The notes under the pieces were generated by a model. That model was not told the DNA's origin, did not search any database, and was given only the letters and a program-made list of their open reading frames with translations. Source: Oenococcus sicerae (GTDB taxonomy: Bacteria; Bacillota; Bacilli; Lactobacillales; Lactobacillaceae). From it: DNA of 64,000 nt. Below are positions 33,391 through 42,177 of the stretch, piece after piece. Position 1 is the first letter of the stretch; every line of letters starts with the position of its first letter. A program made the translations under genes and the position numbers. Location: positions 1,178,001-1,242,000 of the forward strand of contig NZ_CP029684.2 of NCBI RefSeq assembly GCF_004102045.2, in the 5' to 3' direction.

Positions 33391-34224
33391 TCACAGCCAA
33401 TGCTGATCGCTTTTGAGATAAGCGATCAGCTTGGTAATCAATGTCTTAACATCGCTATCTTGCTCATGCTGAGGCGTTAGCAAGTACAAAGGACGGTGAA
33501 AATTACTATTTAATTCTTGAAAAGGAATTTTTTTGGTCAGTGTTTTTTTTGAAACGATTGATTGCCCAATGCCGTTTTCTAACATGGCAACGATAATCGT
33601 GTTACTGCTGATACGAATAATCTGCTCCGGCACGATGCCCTTTTGTTTTAAATATTGTTGAGTGTAGTGGTGGACACCAGAGCCGTTTTCACGAATCAGC
33701 CAAATAGGACTTTTCAGATCACCGGCCAGGACCAGCTGATCACTGGCAATTTGGTAACGTTTTACAGCATCATTGACACTGGGCTTTTCGATCAATCCAA
33801 GATCAATTTGATGCTGACTGGCCATTTCTAAAATATCATCAGAATTATGCAGACTGATCTCAATTTGCAAGCGATCAATATCCTGTGTCAAATAAGCTAG
33901 GATCTGCGGCAGCAGGGTCGTCGCTGTCGTGTGTGACGCAGCAATTTTTAACCTGCTTTTTGCTAGATGGTGATCAGCGATTTTATTGCTGGCATGCTGC
34001 CAGTCTTCAATTATTTTGATCGCATCCGGATAAAAACGTTTGGCATTTTCAGTTGGGCGGACTTCCGTACGACCATTTCGTTGAAAAAGAGTCGTATCTA
34101 ATTCTTTTTCTAATTGACTAATATGAACACTAATGGTCGGCTGCGATAAAAATAATTGTTCAGCAGCTTTGGAAAAGTTGCGTGTTTCATAGACAGCAAT
34201 GAAAGTCTCAAGTAATTTGAACAT
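33391..34224 (-). CDS. LysR family transcriptional regulator
   Basis: LTTR, 277 aa. The N-terminal winged helix FIAVYETRNFSKAAEQLFLSQPTISVHISQLEKELDTTLFQRNG (8-51) is typical; the ligand-binding domain follows from about 90. Divergent from the YeiH-type transporter gene with a palindromic AT-rich site between, the standard LTTR/target arrangement. In enterics a LysR protein (YeiE) likewise sits beside yeiH. Confidence 0.88.
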   Translation of the reverse strand: MFKLLETFIAVYETRNFSKAAEQLFLSQPTISVHISQLEKELDTTLFQRNGRTEVRPTENAKRFYPDAIKIIEDWQHASNKIADHHLAKSRLKIAASHTTATTLLPQILAYLTQDIDRLQIEISLHNSDDILEMASQHQIDLGLIEKPSVNDAVKRYQIASDQLVLAGDLKSPIWLIRENGSGVHHYTQQYLKQKGIVPEQIIRISSNTIIVAMLENGIGQSIVSKKTLTKKIPFQELNSNFHRPLYLLTPQHEQDSDVKTLITKLIAYLKSDQHWL

Positions 34225-34245
34225 GTTTTCCTTTATTATATTATT

Positions 34246-34260
34246 TAATAATAAATATTA
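34246..34260. promoter_or_regulatory. LysR-type operator candidate
   Basis: TAATA-ATAAA-TATTA, an interrupted palindrome of T-N11-A style centred between the LysR and YeiH genes. Confidence 0.5.
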
Positions 34261-34320
34261 TAAACATTTATTTTACAAATGATAGTACTCGTGGTTAACT
34301 TATTTTATCGGAGTTCAATT

Positions 34321-35316
34321 ATGAAAATAAAAACAAGCATGGTCAAGGGTATTGCCTTGACCTTAGTACTATCATTTGTCGCCAAAATATTGGCTAATTA
34401 TATCCCGAATTTGGGAGCAGAGGCGATTGCGATGCTGCTGGGTATATTGATCGGCAACACGCTTTTCACGGATAAGAAATGGGCGCCAGGTGTTAAATGG
34501 GCAGAAAAATATCCGATTGAGATCGGTATTGCTTTAATGGGCTTAACGGTCACCTTGCGAACAATTTCATCATTAAAAATACAGGGAGCTGCTTTTATTG
34601 TCTGCCAGATGACAGCTACGATTTTATTCGTTCTTTGGATCGGCAGCCGTTTACTGAAAGTTTCCAGTGAATCATCCATGCTGATGGCTAGCGGCAATGC
34701 CGTTTGCGGGTCAAGTGCGATCGCAGCTGTGGCACCAGTGATCGGTGCGAGTGATGATCAGCGGCGTACAGCGGTGGCGACCGTGTCTTTGAGTGGGGTG
34801 ATCCTGTTGTTTCTACTGCCGGTGATCGGGCCAACGGTATTTCACAATAATAATTTATTGATCGGCGGTTTGATCGGCGGCACTGTGCAATCGGTCGGCC
34901 AAGTCGTCGGGACGGCCGCTTTGGTTAACCCAACCGTTGTGACTTACGCGACTTTGTTTAAAATGCTGAGAGTCATTATGCTGTCAGTTGTCGTATTGAT
35001 CTTTTCTCGTTTTGCTAATCGATCTAAAACACAAAGCGAGCAGATCGCAAGTAAAAAGTTTTCAATTCCTTGGTTTGTGGCTGTTTTCATTGTATTTGTT
35101 ATCGTGAATTCCTTTATTAGTTTGCCGACTCTTGTCAATCAATCAGCCAAATCTGTTGCTAGCTTTTTCGGCGTTGTGAATTTGGCTGGTATTGGACTGA
35201 ACTTAAAATGGCAGACGATCAAAAATTCTGGTCAGAAGTTTATGCTTTATGGTTTGCTGACTGTGATTTTCCAAGTACTATTTGCCATCTTTATGATCAA
35301 AATTCTGTTTGCCTGA
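34321..35316 (+). CDS. YeiH/UPF0324 family membrane transporter
   Basis: Integral membrane protein, 331 aa with about ten helices. Signatures: LGILIGNTLF, YPIEIGIALMGLTVTL, SGNAVCGSSAIAAVAPVIGA (near 120-140) and the C-terminal NLAGIGLNLKW. Relatives are annotated as putative sulfate or sulfonate exporters; the ion is unproven. CGGAG before ATG 34321 decides the start (a longer frame begins at 34279). Probably activated by the divergent LysR protein. Confidence 0.85.
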   Translation: MKIKTSMVKGIALTLVLSFVAKILANYIPNLGAEAIAMLLGILIGNTLFTDKKWAPGVKWAEKYPIEIGIALMGLTVTLRTISSLKIQGAAFIVCQMTATILFVLWIGSRLLKVSSESSMLMASGNAVCGSSAIAAVAPVIGASDDQRRTAVATVSLSGVILLFLLPVIGPTVFHNNNLLIGGLIGGTVQSVGQVVGTAALVNPTVVTYATLFKMLRVIMLSVVVLIFSRFANRSKTQSEQIASKKFSIPWFVAVFIVFVIVNSFISLPTLVNQSAKSVASFFGVVNLAGIGLNLKWQTIKNSGQKFMLYGLLTVIFQVLFAIFMIKILFA

Positions 35317-35319
35317 GGG

Positions 35320-35352
35320 CACAAAACAACTTTTCTGCTAAGTCGTTTTGAT
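35320..35352. terminator. Hairpin between convergent yeiH-like and merR genes
   Basis: AAAACAACTT pairs with AAGTCGTTTT (one G-U) around a short loop, with T residues on both strands. Confidence 0.5.
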
Positions 35353-35358
35353 TTTGCG

Positions 35359-35736
35359 TTATGACTGATTTTTTTCATCAGAAGTCAGTGCTTGACCATA
35401 AAAAGCCAGTTTGCGATTGATCACGATCATCCGTTTTTGAATGGCTGCCATTTCACTGACAGCCTTTTTTTGTAATTTAAGAATCATCTGATATCTTTCC
35501 GCTTGCGTCGACGGTCCTGACTGTACAAGATCGGTATAGTGCCTTAATTCCTTGACAGTCATACCTGCTTGACGAAAACAATCAATCGTATGAATCCAGA
35601 CTAAATCGTCTTCGGCGAATTGCCGCTGATTATTAACATCACGACTCGTATTTGGAAATAAGCCTTGATCATCATAATAACGGATCGTATAAGCCGTTAA
35701 ATGAAGCCGTTTTGAAACATCTTTAACAGATAACAT
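35359..35736 (-). CDS. MerR family transcriptional regulator
   Basis: 125 aa. The N-terminal MerR winged helix (SVKDVSKRLHLTAYTIRYYDDQGLFPNTSRDVNNQRQF, 3-41) leads to a long dimerisation helix; no cysteines are present, so it does not sense metal through the usual ligands. Of the LAB aldehyde/electrophile-type MerR group. Divergent from the SDR gene, whose promoter has the abnormal 19-bp spacer that MerR activators untwist. Confidence 0.88.
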   Translation of the reverse strand: MLSVKDVSKRLHLTAYTIRYYDDQGLFPNTSRDVNNQRQFAEDDLVWIHTIDCFRQAGMTVKELRHYTDLVQSGPSTQAERYQMILKLQKKAVSEMAAIQKRMIVINRKLAFYGQALTSDEKNQS

Positions 35737-35746
35737 GATTTTCTCC

Positions 35747-35777
35747 TTGCCTTCGTGTTACTCGAAGGTAATATACT
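35747..35777 (+). promoter_or_regulatory. MerR-type promoter with 19-bp spacer
   Basis: TTGCCT at 35747-35752, 19 bases, TATACT at 35772-35777. An inverted repeat CCTTCG-TGTTACT-CGAAGG (35750-35768) fills the spacer, exactly where MerR dimers bind. Confidence 0.8.
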
Positions 35778-35809
35778 CTAGTTGTCAGAAAAAGAAAAGA
35801 GGCAGCAAA

Positions 35810-36658
35810 ATGGCAGAAAAAGTATGGTTTGTGACAGGCACTAGTTCAGGATTTGGTCACGCCTTGGTCGAAGAATTGATCGCAAAAAAGCAGCGTGTGG
35901 TCGCGACAGCTAGACACGTTGATCAGATAAATAAATGGCAGCAAGATAACGAAAACGTCTATACAAGCAGTCTAGATGTTACTGATCACGATAACGTTGT
36001 GCGGACAGTGAAAGAGGCGATCGATCATTTTGGCAGAATCGATGTGCTCGTTAATAATGCCGGCTGGGGGTATTTTGGTTCAGTCGAGGAATCAGAGGAA
36101 TCGGTTGTGCGTGCCATGATGGATACAAATTTTTGGGGTGCTGCTGATGTGATACGGACGGTACTGCCTGTTTTTCGTAAACAAGCATCGGGTCACATTA
36201 TTAACATCAGCTCTGTCGGTGGTATTACGGGCTCGCCAGCCTTTGGTTTTTACAATGCTAGCAAGTTCGCTTTAGAAGGCTTATCATCAGCCTTGGCTAA
36301 AGAAGTTGCGCCTTTAGGCATCCATGTAACTAACGTTGAGCCGGGTCCGTTTAGAACTGATTGGGCCGGTCGTTCACATAAATCAGCTGCGGAAACGATC
36401 GATGATTATCAGCAGACTGCTCATACTGCGTCGAATAAAATTGAAGCTTTGTCGGGCAGCCAAGCCGGTTCTCCAGAACTAGCAGCCAAAGCAATTATTA
36501 AATTATCAACATTATCTCAACCGCCTTTTCATTTTTTAACGGGTGTCAATGCTTATCAGCGCGCTACTCAAGCTTACGAGGAGGCTTTGACTGAATTCAA
36601 AAAATATCAAGAAGATAGCAGCCATATTGATTATGGTGATGAAGATTATTGGGCTTAA
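35810..36658 (+). CDS. SDR family oxidoreductase
   Basis: Short-chain dehydrogenase, 282 aa, from ATG 35810 with AGAGG upstream (longer frame from 35735 crosses the MerR promoter). TGTSSGFG at 8-15, NNAGWG near 82-87, Ser in NISSVGG, and YNASKFALEG giving Tyr and Lys of the catalytic triad. Classical SDR of about 280 aa, often annotated as oxidoreductase of ketones/aldehydes. Under MerR control by promoter structure. Confidence 0.88.
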   Translation: MAEKVWFVTGTSSGFGHALVEELIAKKQRVVATARHVDQINKWQQDNENVYTSSLDVTDHDNVVRTVKEAIDHFGRIDVLVNNAGWGYFGSVEESEESVVRAMMDTNFWGAADVIRTVLPVFRKQASGHIINISSVGGITGSPAFGFYNASKFALEGLSSALAKEVAPLGIHVTNVEPGPFRTDWAGRSHKSAAETIDDYQQTAHTASNKIEALSGSQAGSPELAAKAIIKLSTLSQPPFHFLTGVNAYQRATQAYEEALTEFKKYQEDSSHIDYGDEDYWA

Positions 36659-36685
36659 AAAAACACCTGCGAGGGTGTTTTTTGT
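36655..36685. terminator. Bidirectional terminator
   Basis: AAACACC/GGTGTTT stem around a short TGCGA loop, with A and T runs, between the convergent SDR and LacI-type genes. Confidence 0.8.
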
Positions 36686-36686
36686 T

Positions 36687-37685
36687 CTAAATGTTTTTGA
36701 CACTTTCTCTTTCTTGGATGCTGACAGCGGTGAAACGCTGAGCAGCTGTCGACAATTTTCGATTTAATAAACAATCAATTCCTTGGCTGCCCATTTCGTA
36801 AAAAGATTGCGTCATGCTAGTCAGCTGCGGCCGAAACATTGTACAAAAATCTGTCCCATCAATACTAATGATAGATAGATCATTTGGGATCGATAAACCA
36901 AAATCAAGTGCTTGGTTCGCTACACCCATGGCAGCCAAATCGCTGTTAGCGATCACAGCGGTCACTTGCGTGTTTTTCATATAGGCCTGTATGGCTCGAC
37001 GCCCGGACTGATAGCTATAATTGCCATCTTGGACCCAATCCGGGACAAGCTGCAGCTGATGCTCCTGCATTGCTTTTTGATAGCCGGCCAAACGGCGGTA
37101 GCCAGTATAAGATATGTGGAAATCCGCAGCTGCCAACCCGATCTTACGGTGCCCTTTAGAAATCAAAAAATTCGTTGCCTGATAAGCGATCTGAAAATCG
37201 TCTGAAGCAATAAAAGGGATTGTTTTATCCTGAAATGAGAGTGCTAGAAAAACAAAAGGAATCGTAGATTTTGTTAGAAATTTTAGATTCGCTGGTGATA
37301 GATTGATCGCCAGAAGCAAAATTCCCATAACGGATCTTTCAGCGACTGTTTGCAGTGCTTTTCTTTGCAACTCAGTATTATTTTCACCGGCGTACAGAAT
37401 AATCACAGCCAGATGATGTTTGGCAGCCTTTTTTTGAATGCCATCAATGATCTGATTGGAAAAATTCGTCGGCGTTGCAGAAACGATCACAGCGACAACG
37501 TTGCTTTTTTTTGTAACTAACTCAATAGCAGCAGTATTTTTTTGGTAAGCCAATTCTTTAGCGGCTTTTCTCACTCTGGCGATCGTCTCTTCAGTATGCG
37601 ATTCAGTGCGGTCAGATAATATCCGAGACACGGTCGCGATTGAAACATGCGCTAATTTTGCAATATCTTTGATTGTCGCTGCCAC
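36687..37685 (-). CDS. LacI family transcriptional regulator
   Basis: 332 aa from a GTG at 37685 with AAGGCGGG eight bases upstream (a longer frame starts at 37730). The helix-turn-helix TIKDIAKLAHVSIATVSRIL (3-22) is standard; the periplasmic-binding-like domain contains SNVVAVIVS and the motif IISIDGTD. Divergent from the GH13 glucosidase gene and so probably its sugar-responsive repressor (MalR-like, inference). Confidence 0.87.
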   Translation of the reverse strand: MAATIKDIAKLAHVSIATVSRILSDRTESHTEETIARVRKAAKELAYQKNTAAIELVTKKSNVVAVIVSATPTNFSNQIIDGIQKKAAKHHLAVIILYAGENNTELQRKALQTVAERSVMGILLLAINLSPANLKFLTKSTIPFVFLALSFQDKTIPFIASDDFQIAYQATNFLISKGHRKIGLAAADFHISYTGYRRLAGYQKAMQEHQLQLVPDWVQDGNYSYQSGRRAIQAYMKNTQVTAVIANSDLAAMGVANQALDFGLSIPNDLSIISIDGTDFCTMFRPQLTSMTQSFYEMGSQGIDCLLNRKLSTAAQRFTAVSIQERESVKNI

Positions 37686-37786
37686 TGAATTTACCCGCCT
37701 TGTCTTGTGAAAAGAAAACAACCCGTACACCTCATTATAAAGTCATTTTGTTGAAAAAAAGATTAATTTGTTGATTCATCAGTATT

Positions 37787-37800
37787 GTAAACGTTTCCAG
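37787..37800. promoter_or_regulatory. cre/LacI-type operator ahead of the glucosidase gene
   Basis: TGTAAACGTTTCCA fits the cre consensus fully and overlaps the likely -35 (TTGTAA), with TATACT at about 37811. It may bind CcpA, the local LacI protein, or both, since their operators are similar. Confidence 0.7.
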
Positions 37801-37878
37801 AAAAAATGATATACTAGTTAAATGTAAGGGTTTGCAGCACGAATGTTGCATCTTAAACGACGATGAATGGAGGAATTA

Positions 37879-39552
37879 ATGATGGATGCAAAATGGTGGC
37901 AAAAAGCAGTCGTTTATCAGGTCTATCCACAAAGTTATCAGGATAGTAATGGTGATGGTATTGGTGATCTGGCAGGTCTGACTCAACGACTGCCTTATAT
38001 TAAAAAGCTTGGTGCCGACGTTATTTGGCTTAATCCGATCTACGAATCTCCTAACAAAGATAATGGTTACGATATCGCAAATTATCGCAAAATTCAGACG
38101 GCTTATGGCACAATGGCTGATTTCGATCATTTGCTGCAGCGAGCTCATGAATTAGGTCTGAAAATTTTAATGGATTTAGTTGTTAATCATACTTCAGATC
38201 AAAATGACTGGTTTCAAGAAAGCAAAAAAGCCAAAGATAATAAATATCGCGATTACTATATTTGGCGTGATGCTAAAGACGGCAAGGAACCGAATAATTG
38301 GGGTTCTTTTTTCAGCGGTCCGGCTTGGACATTTGATCCGACGACTCAGCAATACTATCTGCATTTATTTGCGCCGGGGCAGCCCGATCTGAACTGGGAG
38401 AATCCCGTAGTCCGTAATGCCGTTTGGGATATTATGCGTTTTTGGCTGAACAAGGGTGTTGATGGTTTTCGCATGGATGTCATTAATTTGATTTCCAAAC
38501 CTGAGGGACTACCGGATGGTCAAAAATCAAAGGGCGCTGTTTATGGAGATGCTTCGTCAATTGTCGCTGATGGTGCGCGTTTAAACGAATTTCTACAAGA
38601 AATGAATAAGCAGGTCATTTCTAAATACGATATGATGACTGTCGGTGAAATGCCGAGTTCAACACCGCAGGATGCGATCAAATATACGGGACTGCAGGCC
38701 AAAGAACTGAATATGGTTTTTCAGTTTGAACATGTTGGTCTAGCCGGAAATCCTGATCCGCGTTTGGGTAAATGGCATGATCAGCCAGTTAAACTAGTTG
38801 ATCTGAAACACGCTTTATCTCGCTGGCAAACAGCTTTGGATGGCAAAGGTTGGAATAGTTTGTATTGGAATAATCATGACCAGCCGCGTGCTGTTTCACG
38901 TTTTGCAAATGATCAGCCGCAATATCGTGTCAAAGCGGCTAAAATGCTGGGGACGACACTGCATATGATGCAAGGAACACCTTATATTTTTGAAGGTGAA
39001 GAGTTGGGAGAAACCAACGTTCATTACACAAAACTCTCTCAATATGAAGATCTGGAATCTTTGAATGCTTATGAGGAATTTGTAAATAAGGAAAAAATTG
39101 TCGATTCGCAAACGATGCTGAATTATTTGTCGCATATGTCGCGTGACAATGCCCGTACGCCGATGCAATGGGATGATTCAGCTCACGCTGGTTTTACGAA
39201 AGGCCAGCCTTGGTTTGCTGTTAATCCGAATTATACGGAAATTAATGTTAAAAATGCATTGGCTGATCCGGATTCAGTTTTCTATTATTACCAGAAATTA
39301 ATTGCTTTGCGTCACAGCCATGAACTGATCGTGCTGGGCAATTACGAGGAATTGGATGCCGATGATGCCGAGGTATTTGCTTATAAGCGTCATTATCAAG
39401 GGCAGATGCTGCTGGTCATGAGTAATTTTACAGATCACGATGTGAAGCGCGACTATGGTCAAGATCAGGCCAAACAGCTTTTGATCGGTAACTATGCCGA
39501 TGATCAGGGCACAACATTGCGGCCATACGAAAGCAAAGTTTACTTCTTTTGA
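37879..39552 (+). CDS. GH13 alpha-glucosidase (oligo-1,6-glucosidase type)
   Basis: Cytoplasmic glycoside hydrolase, 557 aa. Family 13 conserved regions: MDLVVNHTSDQ (I), GFRMDVINLIS (II, Asp nucleophile), TVGEMPS (III, Glu acid/base) and NHDQPRAVSRF (IV). The PNNWGSFFSGPAW segment is typical of oligo-1,6-glucosidases and related isomaltose or sucrose enzymes rather than DexB. GGAGG precedes ATG 37879. Probably hydrolyses short alpha-1,6 or alpha-1,4 glucosides under catabolite and LacI control. Confidence 0.88.
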   Translation: MMDAKWWQKAVVYQVYPQSYQDSNGDGIGDLAGLTQRLPYIKKLGADVIWLNPIYESPNKDNGYDIANYRKIQTAYGTMADFDHLLQRAHELGLKILMDLVVNHTSDQNDWFQESKKAKDNKYRDYYIWRDAKDGKEPNNWGSFFSGPAWTFDPTTQQYYLHLFAPGQPDLNWENPVVRNAVWDIMRFWLNKGVDGFRMDVINLISKPEGLPDGQKSKGAVYGDASSIVADGARLNEFLQEMNKQVISKYDMMTVGEMPSSTPQDAIKYTGLQAKELNMVFQFEHVGLAGNPDPRLGKWHDQPVKLVDLKHALSRWQTALDGKGWNSLYWNNHDQPRAVSRFANDQPQYRVKAAKMLGTTLHMMQGTPYIFEGEELGETNVHYTKLSQYEDLESLNAYEEFVNKEKIVDSQTMLNYLSHMSRDNARTPMQWDDSAHAGFTKGQPWFAVNPNYTEINVKNALADPDSVFYYYQKLIALRHSHELIVLGNYEELDADDAEVFAYKRHYQGQMLLVMSNFTDHDVKRDYGQDQAKQLLIGNYADDQGTTLRPYESKVYFF

Positions 39553-39940
39553 GTAATTGGTTGGATCTGATTTCGGCGTTTTTAAAACTGAACAGCGCTT
39601 GACATTTTTTTTAATTCATGTAGCATAGTTAGCAATATATTAATTACATTGAGAAGATAAGTAGTTTGAAATTAGGTTTTCAGAAAGCTAGCGTTGATGG
39701 AAGCTGGCAACTGAAATCAGATGAAAATGGTCTTTGAGTAATGGGGATGCGAGCGGTTTACCGTAAACATTTGCCGGGTACGCCCGTTATCGCGTCAGAC
39801 TATATCGAAAAGGTCATTTCCTAAACGATGCAGCCGTTGAGTGCAATGAGGCAACTTATTGCAAAAAGCGAGTGGTAACACGAATTTATCGTCCCGCAAT
39901 CAGTTCATTCTGATTGTGGGATTTTTTATTAGGAGAAGAA
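39553..39940 (+). promoter_or_regulatory. T-box leader of the methionine operon, with promoter
   Basis: TTGACA (39599-39604), 16 bases, TAGCAT (39621). From about 39633 the RNA shows a T-box layout: stem I with AGCTAGCGTTGATGGAAGCTGG-type pairing, a candidate ATG specifier in GAGTAATGGGGATG (about 39736-39749), and the T-box GAGTGGTAACACG (about 39869-39881). A terminator CCCGCAATCAG/CTGATTGTGGG follows with a T run (39893-39927). Uncharged tRNA-Met would pair and cause antitermination. Downstream genes are all methionine synthesis, which supports Met specificity. Confidence 0.85.
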
Positions 39941-41065
39941 ATGACATTATTAAAAAACAAAATTGGATTTCAGCATGTTGGTTCGTTTTTAAGGCCGCAA
40001 GCAATCAAAGATGCCAAAAAGCAATTCGCTGCCGGTGAGATTACAAAAGCCGATCTGCGCGCGATTGAAGATACTGAGATTGAAAAATTGATCAAGAAAC
40101 AAGCTGCAGCCGGCTTGGATTATGTGACTGATGGTGAACTACGCCGCAGCTATTGGCATTTGGACTTTTTCTGGGGATTTGGTGGTGTGAAACACATCCA
40201 TTTTGGCGAAGGCTACCGTTTTTCTCACGAAGAAACGCGTGATGATTCAGCGATTTTAAATGGCAGACTATCATTCGATGCAAAACAGCATCCATTCATT
40301 CGTGATTTTGAATTTACAAAGTCAGTTGCCGATAAGTATGGTGTTGCTGCTAAAGCGACGATTCCAGCGCCTGCACAGTTTTATGCGGAATTAGTTCGTG
40401 GTGTGAATGCCAAAAACATTCGTGATTTTTATGCAACTGATGACGAATTATTCGCTGATATCATCAAGGTTTACCATGAAGCGATTCTAGCGCTCTATGA
40501 TGCTGGCGCACGAGTTATTCAACTAGATGACTGTACTTGGGGCATGCTGGTCGATAAAAAGTTTTGGCGGACGATGGTCGGCGCAGGTTTTGATCCTGAG
40601 TTATTGAAAAATACTTATTTGAAATTAAATAATGGCGCCATTGCTGATTTACCGGCAGATCTAACGATCAATACACATGTCTGCCGTGGCAACTATCATT
40701 CGGATTGGGCAGCACAAGGCGGCTACGATGCCGTTGCCGACAAATTATTTGGTCAGGAAAACGTGGCGACTTATTTCTTGGAATATGATTCTGATCGAGC
40801 TGGTGGATTTGAACCTTTAGCCAAAGTCTCGGGCGATAAAAACGTAGTTCTGGGTCTCGTGACAAGCAAATCTCCTGTCCTAGAAGATCGGCAATTAATT
40901 ATTGACCGTATTCACCAAGCAGCAAAATATCTGCCTTTGGATCGTTTATGGCTCTCGACGCAATGCGGTTTTGCTTCGACAGAAGAAGGCAATAAGCTGA
41001 CAGAAGCTGATGAATGGCGAAAATTAGCCTTGGTCAAATCGATTATTGACGAGGTTTGGGGCTGA
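39941..41065 (+). CDS. MetE-like cobalamin-independent methionine synthase family protein
   Basis: Single-domain homologue of the C-terminal half of MetE (YxjG/YxjH type), 374 aa. Zinc ligands expected for homocysteine activation are present: His and Cys in THVCRGNYHSD (near 246), a Glu in SPVLEDR, and Cys in STQCGFAS near the end. Uses a methyl donor, possibly methyltetrahydrofolate, to methylate homocysteine. ATG 39941 follows AGGAG directly after the T-box terminator; the longer frame from 39914 is within that terminator and rejected. First gene of the operon. Confidence 0.85.
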   Translation: MTLLKNKIGFQHVGSFLRPQAIKDAKKQFAAGEITKADLRAIEDTEIEKLIKKQAAAGLDYVTDGELRRSYWHLDFFWGFGGVKHIHFGEGYRFSHEETRDDSAILNGRLSFDAKQHPFIRDFEFTKSVADKYGVAAKATIPAPAQFYAELVRGVNAKNIRDFYATDDELFADIIKVYHEAILALYDAGARVIQLDDCTWGMLVDKKFWRTMVGAGFDPELLKNTYLKLNNGAIADLPADLTINTHVCRGNYHSDWAAQGGYDAVADKLFGQENVATYFLEYDSDRAGGFEPLAKVSGDKNVVLGLVTSKSPVLEDRQLIIDRIHQAAKYLPLDRLWLSTQCGFASTEEGNKLTEADEWRKLALVKSIIDEVWG

Positions 41066-41067
41066 CA

Positions 41068-42177
41068 TTGGCACATATTGATACGATTTTGGCACAAGGC
41101 GGCAATGGCAGCGATGATGAGAAAACAGGTGCTGTTTCAACACCAATTTATTTATCGACAGCTTTTCGGCATCCAGGATTAGGTGAGTCAACGGGTTTTG
41201 ATTATTCGCGCTTAGCATCCCCAACTCGCCAAATTTTAGAAAAACAACTAGCTGCGATCGAATATGCTGATGCAGCTTTTGCTGTTTCATCAGGAATGGC
41301 TGCGATTGATCTCTTATTTTCAACATTTTTGAATGCCGGTGATCATTTTGTCACCTCAGACGACTTATATGGCGGTTCCTTTCGGTATTTTGATGATTTG
41401 ACAAAAAAAAGTGCTGTGACTTACAGTTTGTGGGACGGCACAGATTATACAGATCTGAAACAAAAACTGGATGCCAAAACGCGCTTGGTCTGGATCGAAA
41501 CACCCAGCAACCCGACGATGAAAATTATCGATATTAAAAAAGTTGCTGAAACTGTACATGCTGCTGATCCTAAAATTCTCGTTGCAGTTGACAATACCTT
41601 TTTAAGTCCGATCCTACAAAATCCGATCAAGCTGGGCGCTGATATTGTGGTTCATTCCGCAACTAAGTATTTAGGCGGACACAACGATATTTTGGCTGGT
41701 GCTGTTATCAGTGCCAAAGCTGACTTATCCGAGGCTCTAGGCAGTAATTTGGTCACACGCGGGCAGACCTTGGATCCATTTTCCAGCTGGCTGCTGCTGC
41801 GTTCATTGAAAACATTGTCCGTGAGGATGGCACGGCACAATCAATCTGCTCAATATATTGCTGGAGTTCTGCCGAAAATTGCTGGTGTCGATAAGGTTCT
41901 TTATCCAGGACTAGGCGGCATGATCAGTTTTTATTTAGCCAAAGACCATGATGTGAACGCATTTTTGCAAGGACTGAAACTATTTTCTTTCGCTGAGAGT
42001 CTTGGTGGGGCGGAAAGTCTGATCACGATTCCCAGCGTTCAGACGCATCACGATATGAGTGAAGCACGTCGGCTAGCCTTGGGAATTACGGATAACTTAG
42101 TTCGTGTCAGCGTTGGCTTAGAGGATCAAGATGATCTTTTAAATGATTTAAAACAAGCGATAAAGGGAGCTCAATGA
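41068..42177 (+). CDS. Trans-sulfuration PLP enzyme (cystathionine gamma-synthase type)
   Basis: Cys/Met metabolism PLP enzyme, about 369 aa. Features: YSRLASPTRQILEKQLAAIE, FAVSSGMAAIDLL, ETPSNPTMKI, VDNTFLSP and the PLP lysine in VVHSATKYLGGHNDI. Probably condenses activated homoserine with cysteine (cystathionine gamma-synthase) or sulfide. Start is a TTG at 41068, two bases after the preceding stop, with GGGG upstream. The next gene is a paralogue overlapping by four bases. Which member makes and which cleaves cystathionine cannot be settled from sequence alone. Confidence 0.85.
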   Translation: MAHIDTILAQGGNGSDDEKTGAVSTPIYLSTAFRHPGLGESTGFDYSRLASPTRQILEKQLAAIEYADAAFAVSSGMAAIDLLFSTFLNAGDHFVTSDDLYGGSFRYFDDLTKKSAVTYSLWDGTDYTDLKQKLDAKTRLVWIETPSNPTMKIIDIKKVAETVHAADPKILVAVDNTFLSPILQNPIKLGADIVVHSATKYLGGHNDILAGAVISAKADLSEALGSNLVTRGQTLDPFSSWLLLRSLKTLSVRMARHNQSAQYIAGVLPKIAGVDKVLYPGLGGMISFYLAKDHDVNAFLQGLKLFSFAESLGGAESLITIPSVQTHHDMSEARRLALGITDNLVRVSVGLEDQDDLLNDLKQAIKGAQ

